In this document: positions 5,511-11,636 of the stretch, in pieces
Numbering within the stretch: position 1 is the first letter of the stretch
How the letters are laid out: each line of letters starts with the position of its first letter
Assembly: GCA_035529405.1 (NCBI GenBank)
Contig: DATKWV010000072.1
Span: 1-13,711 of the forward strand
Reading direction: 5' to 3'
DNA from: DATKWV01 sp035529405
Lineage (GTDB): Bacteria > Planctomycetota > Phycisphaerae > Sedimentisphaerales > Anaerobacaceae
DNA length: 13,711 nt
Program-made: the position numbers and the translations under genes
Notes under the pieces: model-generated
Told to the model about the DNA's origin: nothing
Database searches by the model: none
What the model saw: only the letters and a program-made list of their open reading frames with translations

Positions 5511-6941
5511 ATGAACGAGGGAAATAATCAGTTTTCTTCGGGCAAAGACCTCGCGCGCAAGCTGCCGATGTTTAGTGCATCGGACCCTGAGGCGCTGGCC
5601 CAAGAAAAGGCTGAACTGGCGGCATTACCGGGAAAAGGAGTTTTAAGACGGTGGGCCTGGTACTTTCAGAAGGCAGGGCCGGGCTGGATGCAAAGCGCGC
5701 TGGTGCTTGGCAGCGGAAGTGCAATGGGTTCGTTGTTTGCGGGGGCATTTCTCGAGTATCGCTTATTGTGGGTTCAGCCGGTGGCAATGCTGCTGGGAAT
5801 TATAATATTCGCAGCCATATCGTATCAGACGCTCTCGACCGGCGCCAGGCCGTTTCAGGTGGTAAGAAAGTTTATACATCCGTCGGTGGCGTGGCTGTGG
5901 CTGGTCGGAGCGATGATTTCGACCCTGATTTGGCACATACCTCAATACGCACTGGCGGCGGGTATGACGGACGACATCATAAAGACCCTCACCGGCTGGC
6001 AGCCGACGCCGAGTCAGCAGGTGTTGGTATTAATCGGGCTTGGGCTGATGTTTCTGGCAATTTCTACGGCCATTACGTGGGGCTACAGCAGCGGATACAG
6101 AGGAATAAGGATTTACGAGCAGACATTGAAGGCCCTGGTGTGGATGATTACCATTGCCTTTGCGCTGGTTGTCATTCGTGCCACTATCAGCGGACGTGTT
6201 GAATGGGGCAGGGTGCTGAAAGGCTTTGTTCCGATGTATATTCCCAGAGACGGGCGTGGAATCGCCGTATTGGTGGCACTGCTTGGCGCAGCTACGGGCG
6301 TGAACGCAACGTTTTTGTTTCCATATACGCTGCTGGCACGCGGTTGGGATAAGCAACATCGGACGCTGTCACGGTTCGATTTGGTTACAGGTATGTTTCT
6401 GCCGTTCTCGGTGATAACCAGCCTGATAGTTATTTCGGCGGGCTGTACGCTTTACGGTTCAGCGGAATTCGGGCCAAACACTACGGTGCTGTCGCCGGTA
6501 ACGGCGGCTTCGATGCTGCAGCAGGCGGGGTTTGGGATGTTCATTTCGCGCATCGTTTTCGGTCTTGGGATACTCGGAATGGCGCTTAGCACCATCACTA
6601 TGCATATGCTTATGAGCGGGTTTGTGGCGTGTGAGATATTCGGCGTTAAACCGGGGGGCTGGGGATACCGCCTGTCGTGTCTTATGCCGGCGCCGGGAAT
6701 GGTGGGGGTGATACTATGGAAGTATATGGGGCCGTGGGTAGCTGTTCCGGCCTCGGCAATTTGCGGAGTCCTGGTACCCATCGCGTACATAATATTCTTT
6801 ATCCTGCAGAATAAGAAAAGCTATCTCGGCGAGGATAAGCCAGTCGGTGCAAGGGCTGTTGCCTGGAACGTTGCTATGCTTGTGGCGATAACCGCTTCTA
6901 TGCTGTGGGCCGGTTATTACGTCTATGCGCTGATATTGTAG
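5511..6941 (+). CDS. Nramp-fold membrane transporter lacking canonical metal-binding motifs
   Basis: A 476-residue membrane protein with about 11 hydrophobic segments after a soluble N-terminal tail (1-50). The layout (AGPGWMQSALVLGSGSAMGS at 55-74 as helix 1, GAATGVNATFLFPYTLLARG at 259-278 as helix 6) fits the Nramp/SLC11 fold of proton-coupled divalent-metal carriers. However, the DPGN motif of helix 1 is replaced by a Gly/Ser stretch (GSGSA, 67-71), and the MPH motif of helix 6 by ATFLFPY, so the metal ligands Asp, Asn and Met are absent. This, and its place at the head of a sugar-processing cluster, suggests a different substrate; which one cannot be read from sequence. Start is ATG at 5511; GAGG lies about 10 bases upstream. 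Automatic pipelines would probably call it a Mn/Fe transporter, which I doubt. Confidence 0.75.
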   Translation: MNEGNNQFSSGKDLARKLPMFSASDPEALAQEKAELAALPGKGVLRRWAWYFQKAGPGWMQSALVLGSGSAMGSLFAGAFLEYRLLWVQPVAMLLGIIIFAAISYQTLSTGARPFQVVRKFIHPSVAWLWLVGAMISTLIWHIPQYALAAGMTDDIIKTLTGWQPTPSQQVLVLIGLGLMFLAISTAITWGYSSGYRGIRIYEQTLKALVWMITIAFALVVIRATISGRVEWGRVLKGFVPMYIPRDGRGIAVLVALLGAATGVNATFLFPYTLLARGWDKQHRTLSRFDLVTGMFLPFSVITSLIVISAGCTLYGSAEFGPNTTVLSPVTAASMLQQAGFGMFISRIVFGLGILGMALSTITMHMLMSGFVACEIFGVKPGGWGYRLSCLMPAPGMVGVILWKYMGPWVAVPASAICGVLVPIAYIIFFILQNKKSYLGEDKPVGARAVAWNVAMLVAITASMLWAGYYVYALIL

Positions 6942-6948
6942 TCAAGTC

Positions 6949-6972
6949 AAATTGCGCAGGTACGCAATTTTT
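6949..6972 (+). terminator. Short intrinsic terminator/attenuator between transporter and oxidoreductase genes
   Basis: A perfect 8-bp stem pairs AAATTGCG (6949-6956) with CGCAATTT (6963-6970) around a 6-base loop and ends in five T (6968-6972). It starts 8 bases after the transporter stop and ends 20 bases before the next ATG. Leaky termination here would lower expression of downstream enzymes relative to the carrier, or the reverse if an internal promoter exists. Confidence 0.5.
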
Positions 6973-6992
6973 GCACGGGACAAAGGTCAGCT

Positions 6993-8315
6993 ATGGCGAT
7001 TCAAAAAACAATCAGCCGTCGCGTGCTGCTGAAAAATGCGGCTGCAGCGGTCGGCGCGGTGACCTTTCCATATATTGTTTCCTCATCGGCGCTGGGCAAA
7101 TCCGGGACTGTTGCCGCCGGCAACCGAATCGTGGTCGGCTGTGTTGGTATGGGAATTCAGGGGACCGGGCTTATGCGGGAATTCCTGGGCCATAAGGACG
7201 TTCGCGTAGCGGCTGTTTGCGATGTTTCCGAAAGCCAGCGTCAGAAGGCCAAAGATGTTGTTGACCGGCACTATGGCGACAACGGCTGTGCGGCGTATAA
7301 TGATTTCCGTGAACTGTGTGCGCGCAGGGACATCGATGCGGTCTGTGTTGCCACGCCTGACCATTGGCACGTTTTGGTTTCGCTGGAAGCGGCCCGAAGC
7401 GGCAAAGATATATATACCGAGAAGGCCCTGGGGCTGAGCCTGGCTGCGGATAAGGCCCTTCGGCAGGCATGCCGCAAATACGGCACGGTTTTTCAGTGGG
7501 GCACGCAGCAGCGTTCGGGGCGTAATTTCCGTTTCGGGTGTGAATTGGTCCGCAACGGTCGAATCGGCAGGCTTCATACCATCCTCGTTGGTGCGCCTTA
7601 CGACTTTGCGTTTCCCAATCAGCCGACCCAGCCGGTACCGAAGGACCTCGATTATGACATGTGGCTGGGCCCTGCACCGTGGGCGCCATATAATTACCAG
7701 CGGTGTCGCCCGTGGACGGCGGAAGAAAGCTACGGGATATGGTATCACATATCCGATTATTGCCTCGGAGGCATCGGGGGATACTGGGGTGTGCACCACG
7801 TGGATATTGCCCAATGGGGTCACGGTACCGACCACACCGGGCCGGTTGAAGTCGAAGGCACAGCCGTGTTTCCCACGGACGGGCTGGCTGACTGTGCGGT
7901 AAGCTGGAAGGTTTTTCACCGGTATGCCGACGGTGTGACGATGGTTTACACGGATAACCAGCAGAATAAGCAGGGCGTGGTTTTTCAGGGCACGGAGGGG
8001 TGGGTCTATGTCAGGCGCAGCGGCATCTGGACAGAACCGGAATCGCTGCTGACGACCGTCATCGACCCGGAGGAGATTCATCTTAGAGACAGCAAAAATC
8101 ATCAGCGGAACTTCCTCGATGCCGTCAAGACCAGGCAGCAGACAGTCTGCCCCATCGAAGTAGCAGTTCGTTCGGATACGATTTGTCACCTTACCGACAT
8201 CGCCACGCGATTAGGTCGCAAGCTGCAATGGGACCCTGCAAAGGAGGATTTCGTGAATGACCGGCAAGCCAGCCGGATGTTAACACGGTCGATGCGCAGC
8301 CCCTGGCACCTGTAA
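6993..8315 (+). CDS. Tat-exported Gfo/Idh/MocA-family oxidoreductase
   Basis: An NAD(P)-dependent sugar or polyol dehydrogenase of 440 residues. A twin-arginine signal (SRRVLLKNAAAAVGA, 8-22, then a hydrophobic run to about 30) predicts folded export. The Rossmann fold follows with VVGCVGMGIQGTG (47-59) and AVCDVSE (74-80), then ATPDHWH (120-126) and the EKP-type motif as TEKALGLSL (142-150), where Lys is kept but Pro is Ala. The C-terminal domain has the likely catalytic GGYWGVHHVDIAQWG (262-276). The end, RSMRSPWHL, is common in planctomycete members. Zymomonas glucose-fructose oxidoreductase is a precedent for a Tat-exported member that carries its cofactor bound. ATG at 6993 has AAAGG six bases upstream. 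Substrate unknown; the neighbours point to a galactose-containing or oxidised sugar. Confidence 0.92.
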   Translation: MAIQKTISRRVLLKNAAAAVGAVTFPYIVSSSALGKSGTVAAGNRIVVGCVGMGIQGTGLMREFLGHKDVRVAAVCDVSESQRQKAKDVVDRHYGDNGCAAYNDFRELCARRDIDAVCVATPDHWHVLVSLEAARSGKDIYTEKALGLSLAADKALRQACRKYGTVFQWGTQQRSGRNFRFGCELVRNGRIGRLHTILVGAPYDFAFPNQPTQPVPKDLDYDMWLGPAPWAPYNYQRCRPWTAEESYGIWYHISDYCLGGIGGYWGVHHVDIAQWGHGTDHTGPVEVEGTAVFPTDGLADCAVSWKVFHRYADGVTMVYTDNQQNKQGVVFQGTEGWVYVRRSGIWTEPESLLTTVIDPEEIHLRDSKNHQRNFLDAVKTRQQTVCPIEVAVRSDTICHLTDIATRLGRKLQWDPAKEDFVNDRQASRMLTRSMRSPWHL

Positions 8316-8343
8316 CAGCGGGCGGCAGAGGTGATGGAACGGC

Positions 8344-8371
8344 TTGACGGTGTAAGATTTTTTTATAGATA
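8344..8371 (+). promoter_or_regulatory. Weak candidate internal promoter before the sugar isomerase-like gene
   Basis: TTGACG (8344-8349) is followed after 16 bases by TAGATA (8366-8371), with a seven-T run between them. The -35 is good and the -10 poor. The start would fall only about 15 bases before the chosen ATG. It may simply be chance. Confidence 0.25.
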
Positions 8372-8392
8372 TGGAAGAAAGGGGTGCTTGAT

Positions 8393-9223
8393 ATGGGCAG
8401 AGTCTATATTGGTCTGAACACGGAGTTCTCTCGCAGCAGCGATAAACCTTTTGAGTGGGCCGTCGAGAAAGCTGCTGAGATGGGGTATAAGTACATTGAG
8501 CCGATGGTACACTTCGGACGTGAGCTTATGAGCGAGGCGGGCTATTACCATACGGTCTCGATGTTTGATGACCCGTACCGGATAAAAAACGCCTGTGACA
8601 AGGCGGGTCTGACAATTTCAGCTCTCCAGGCCCACGGCCCGTTGGGCAGGCCGGATGTGCACGGTGATTATATCAAGCTGGCCATTCGGGTTGCAGGCGA
8701 AATTGGTGTGCCCGTGGTTAACACCGATGAAGGGATTAAGGCTAAGTGGACGACTGAAGAGGAGGATTTCGTATTAATCAAATATACACTTCAGGAAGCA
8801 GCCTTCATTGCTGAACGGCGGGGGGTAAAGATTGGCATAGAACCCCATGCACAGTATTCGAGGACGCCGGCTGGTCTGGACCGCATCTACAACCTGGTTG
8901 ATTCACCGTCGGTCGGCATAAACTTCGATACGGGCAACGCCTATCTGGCCGGCGAGGATGTGTACGCATGGCTGGAGCATGTGGCCGAGCGGCTTGTACA
9001 CCTGCACGCAAAGGATATATCCGTAGAGCACTCGAAAGCAGAACGCGGCAAGGTAACAGGTACGCCGGTGGGCTGTGCGTGCGGCGACGGGGTATTGGAC
9101 TGGGCCAGGATTATTGCAATTGTTCGGGAAAAAACGCCGCAGGACATTGTTTTCTCTGTGGAGTGCGGCACACCCGACCAGGCTGCACGCAGTTTAAGGC
9201 ACCTTAGCGGGCTGGTCCGTTAG
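8393..9223 (+). CDS. Xylose-isomerase-like TIM-barrel sugar isomerase/epimerase
   Basis: A cytoplasmic protein of 276 residues from the AP-endonuclease-2/xylose-isomerase-like superfamily (sugar-phosphate isomerases, IolE, tagatose epimerases). The metal ligands expected in this fold are visible in order: Glu150 (KIGIEPHAQ), Asp179 (GINFDTGNAYLAG), His205 (LVHLHAKDIS) and Glu257 (VFSVECG). Barrel strands are evident at YIGLN, YIEPMV and ISALQAHG. No signal peptide is present, unlike the paralogous domain in the next gene. I chose ATG at 8393 with AAAGGGG eight bases upstream; a GTG at 8384 would add three residues. The pairing with a Gfo/Idh enzyme recalls inositol, 3-keto-glycoside and C-deglycosylation pathways, where oxidation at one carbon is followed by an isomerase/lyase-type barrel. 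Specific reaction unknown. Confidence 0.88.
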   Translation: MGRVYIGLNTEFSRSSDKPFEWAVEKAAEMGYKYIEPMVHFGRELMSEAGYYHTVSMFDDPYRIKNACDKAGLTISALQAHGPLGRPDVHGDYIKLAIRVAGEIGVPVVNTDEGIKAKWTTEEEDFVLIKYTLQEAAFIAERRGVKIGIEPHAQYSRTPAGLDRIYNLVDSPSVGINFDTGNAYLAGEDVYAWLEHVAERLVHLHAKDISVEHSKAERGKVTGTPVGCACGDGVLDWARIIAIVREKTPQDIVFSVECGTPDQAARSLRHLSGLVR

Positions 9224-9250
9224 TCGATTAAAGGACTCAAACTGACCACT

Positions 9251-9408
9251 ACCATCGATTAGTTTGAGAACGCAAAAAGCAAAACGCAAAAATCAAAATT
9301 TTGGAATCCGCCTGCGGCGGATGGCTGATTTTTTCAGGTGTGTGTTACAGAACATATTGCCGAATGTACGGTTATGTTAATTTTCAACCATTAGTCGGTT
9401 AGTTTGAG
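9251..9408. repeat. Imperfect direct repeats flanking a ~118-bp intergenic insert
   Basis: ACCATCGATTAGTTTGAG (9251-9268) recurs at 9387-9408 as ACCA + TTAG + TCGGTTAGTTTGAG, that is with a 4-base insertion and one substitution. The related start TTAGTCGATTA also occurs at 9220-9230 over the upstream stop codon, and TTAGTCGGTTA at 9391-9401. Between the repeats lie A-rich CGCAAAAA motifs and a GC hairpin. The pattern looks like a short duplicated or inserted element, with no coding capacity. CTCAAACT (9236-9243) and AGTTTGAG (9261-9268) also form an inverted pair. Confidence 0.5.
9288..9334 (+). terminator. Intrinsic terminator after the sugar isomerase-like gene
   Basis: The GC stem ATCCGCC (9306-9312) / GGCGGAT (9316-9322) with loop TGC sits inside an outer 8-bp stem AAAAATCA (9288-9295) / TGATTTTT (9326-9333) and ends in six T (9329-9334). 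It could end transcripts from the transporter side. The downstream fusion gene would then need its own start; between 9335 and 9426 I find no convincing promoter. Confidence 0.6.
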
Positions 9409-9426
9409 TAAAGGAGTTGAAAAAAG

Positions 9427-11592
9427 ATGAAACGCGTTACCCTAATTTGTGCTGTTTTGGTGTTGTTAAGTGCGGCCTTTGGGGCAACAGCCGGCGCCGC
9501 AGAAGTGTCAAATGCTGAATCGCCTTTGAATTGGAGGCTGGGGGCCGCCGCCTGGAGCTTCAGGGAGTTTACTTTTTTTGAAGCTATTGATAAAACTCGC
9601 GCCCTGGGCATATATTACATCGAAGCCTTCCAGGGACAAAAAGTCAGTCCGGATACGAATCTCGAGATGGGTGCTGCTGTGCCTGATGACGTACTGGCCA
9701 AGATCAGAAGCAGGCTGAATCAGGAAGGAGTCACCTTGACCAGTTATTACACTTTTAATATCCCGCGGGACCCGGTCGAATGCAGAAAGCTTTTCGAGTT
9801 CTGTCGCAAGCTGAACATCGAAACGATTGTTTCTGAGCCGCCGCCTGAGGACTTGGACGTCATTGAGCAATTCTGCAACGAATATAAAATTAATCTTGCC
9901 ATACATAATCACGCCACGGGCAAATCGCGCTACTGGAATCCGCGTGATGTAGCGCAGGTATGCCAGGGACGCAGCAAACGTATCGGCGCCTGCTGCGACA
10001 CGGGTCATTGGCAACGGTCGGGAATCAGCCCTGTCGAGGGCGTGAAGATACTCGAGGGCAGAATCATTTCGTTGCACGTCAAAGACCTTAATGTGGCCGG
10101 TCCGGAGGGCCACGATGTACCCTGGGGCACAGGGCAGGGCGAAATTGCTGCTACACTTGGCCAACTGCATCGACAGGGGGTTCAGCCTGCCATCATTGCC
10201 ATCGAATACGAACAAAACTGGAAAAATTCGATGCCGGAGCTGGCCCAGTGTGCCCGGTATTTCAGGCAGGTAGTTAATAAACTGACCGCAACCGAACCGC
10301 TGTATGTAGGCTGGGCATCGCGCAGCATAACACCACAGCTGCCGGTGGCCTTGGCAGGGCAGATGCACCTTCGCATTGCCGAGGTGGTGAATGACCCTAT
10401 TACCTGTACGGCGATTGCCATCGAGACAAGAAAGGGTGATAAATCAATCGAGCAGGCCCTGATGGTTTCCTGCGACCTGTGCATGATAAACAGCAGCCTG
10501 CAGAACAAGGTAAGAGAAAAGGTCAAGGCAGAACTTGCCGATTTCGACGTGAAAAAGTTGTTTCTGAACGCCACTCATACGCATACGGCGCCGCATCTTG
10601 AGCCGAGCAGTTTCAGATACGAAATTCCCAAAGAAGGTGTGTTGCAGGCGGACGAGTATGTTGAGTTTGCCTCAAGCCGGATATGCGAGGCGGCCATCGA
10701 GGCCTGGAAGAACCGCAGGCCAGCCGGCATGAGCTGGGGACTTGCCCAGGCCGTAGTCGGACACAACAGAAGAGTAGTTTACTTCAAGGGCGGCACACAG
10801 ATGTACGGGGGGGTGAACAAACCGGATTTTGACTGCATCGAAGGCTATGAGGACCACGGCTTAGAGCTGCTGTTTTTCTGGACGCCGGCACAAAAGCGGT
10901 TATTCGGCAAGCCGGGAAGAAAACTGACGGGAATCCTAATAAATCTGCCCTGTACGAGCCAGGAGACGGAACAGCCGCGGCCGACAGGAATCGGCGATAC
11001 ACCTGGCTACAAGGTTTCGGCTGACTTCTGGCATGAGGTAAGACAGGAACTGCGCAAAAGGTATTCCAAAGACCTGTTTATCTTTCCGCAGTGCTCAGCG
11101 GCAGGCGACCAGTCGCCTCATCTGATTTGGCGCAAGGATGCCGAGGGTGAAATGCTGAAAAGAAAAGGCATAACAACCCGCAGGGAAATAGCCCTGCGCA
11201 TAGCCGATGCTGTTGACAGCGTTTTCGACTATGTCAAATCCGCCAGGGACAAGGTAATCTTCAAACACTCGGTTGACAATATCAAGCTGCCGGTGAAAGA
11301 AGGTGGTTCCGAGCCGCTTGATATTGAGGTGCACGTTATTCGGCTGGATGATGTGGCTGTATGCAGCAATCCTTTCGAGTTGTACCTTGACTATGGCCTG
11401 CGTATAGAGGCACGCAGCAAGGCCGTGCTTACGCTTACATCACAATTGACTGCTGGTCGTGCCGGTTATTTGCCCACGCCCAAGGCGGTTAAGGGCGGAG
11501 GCTACAGCGCCGAGGTATATAGGGTAGGCCCGGAAGGCGGGCAGGTGCTGGTCGATGAAACCGTCAAAAGAATAAACCAGCTTTGGGATTAG
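9427..11592 (+). CDS. Secreted fusion: xylose-isomerase-like TIM barrel + neutral-ceramidase-like hydrolase
   Basis: A 721-residue exported protein. Residues 1-25 are a Sec signal peptide (MKRVTLICAVLVLLSAAFGA, cleavage near AGA-AE). Residues ~35-285 form a second xylose-isomerase-like barrel with metal ligands Glu137, His160, Asp191 (CDTGHW), His217 (SLHVKD) and Glu260. After a short joint (NKLTATEP), ~291-721 match the planctomycete proteins named for the neutral/alkaline ceramidase N-terminal domain: VGWASRSITP (294-303), NATHTHTAPH (381-390) with the first zinc histidine, and AAGDQSPH (558-565), whose Ser563 matches the nucleophile in GDVSPN of Pseudomonas ceramidase. The second zinc histidine expected in FNFACHPT is not seen; the site reads INLPCTSQE. 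ATG at 9427 has AAAGGAG ten bases upstream. The substrate is more likely a glycoconjugate than ceramide, by context. No frameshift is seen at the joint. Confidence 0.82.
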   Translation: MKRVTLICAVLVLLSAAFGATAGAAEVSNAESPLNWRLGAAAWSFREFTFFEAIDKTRALGIYYIEAFQGQKVSPDTNLEMGAAVPDDVLAKIRSRLNQEGVTLTSYYTFNIPRDPVECRKLFEFCRKLNIETIVSEPPPEDLDVIEQFCNEYKINLAIHNHATGKSRYWNPRDVAQVCQGRSKRIGACCDTGHWQRSGISPVEGVKILEGRIISLHVKDLNVAGPEGHDVPWGTGQGEIAATLGQLHRQGVQPAIIAIEYEQNWKNSMPELAQCARYFRQVVNKLTATEPLYVGWASRSITPQLPVALAGQMHLRIAEVVNDPITCTAIAIETRKGDKSIEQALMVSCDLCMINSSLQNKVREKVKAELADFDVKKLFLNATHTHTAPHLEPSSFRYEIPKEGVLQADEYVEFASSRICEAAIEAWKNRRPAGMSWGLAQAVVGHNRRVVYFKGGTQMYGGVNKPDFDCIEGYEDHGLELLFFWTPAQKRLFGKPGRKLTGILINLPCTSQETEQPRPTGIGDTPGYKVSADFWHEVRQELRKRYSKDLFIFPQCSAAGDQSPHLIWRKDAEGEMLKRKGITTRREIALRIADAVDSVFDYVKSARDKVIFKHSVDNIKLPVKEGGSEPLDIEVHVIRLDDVAVCSNPFELYLDYGLRIEARSKAVLTLTSQLTAGRAGYLPTPKAVKGGGYSAEVYRVGPEGGQVLVDETVKRINQLWD

Positions 11593-11636
11593 TAGTCGGT
11601 CAATGCGGCTGCAATGATAGAAAGGAAATGACGAAA

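Noticed and set aside
7083..8189. Long open frame (368 codons) on the minus strand
   Set aside because: It lies wholly antisense to the well-supported Gfo/Idh gene, has no family resemblance and no binding site; it is a by-product of codon bias.
9508..10368. 286-codon minus-strand open frame
   Set aside because: Antisense to the isomerase-like domain of the fusion gene; the plus frame has clear metal-ligand motifs.
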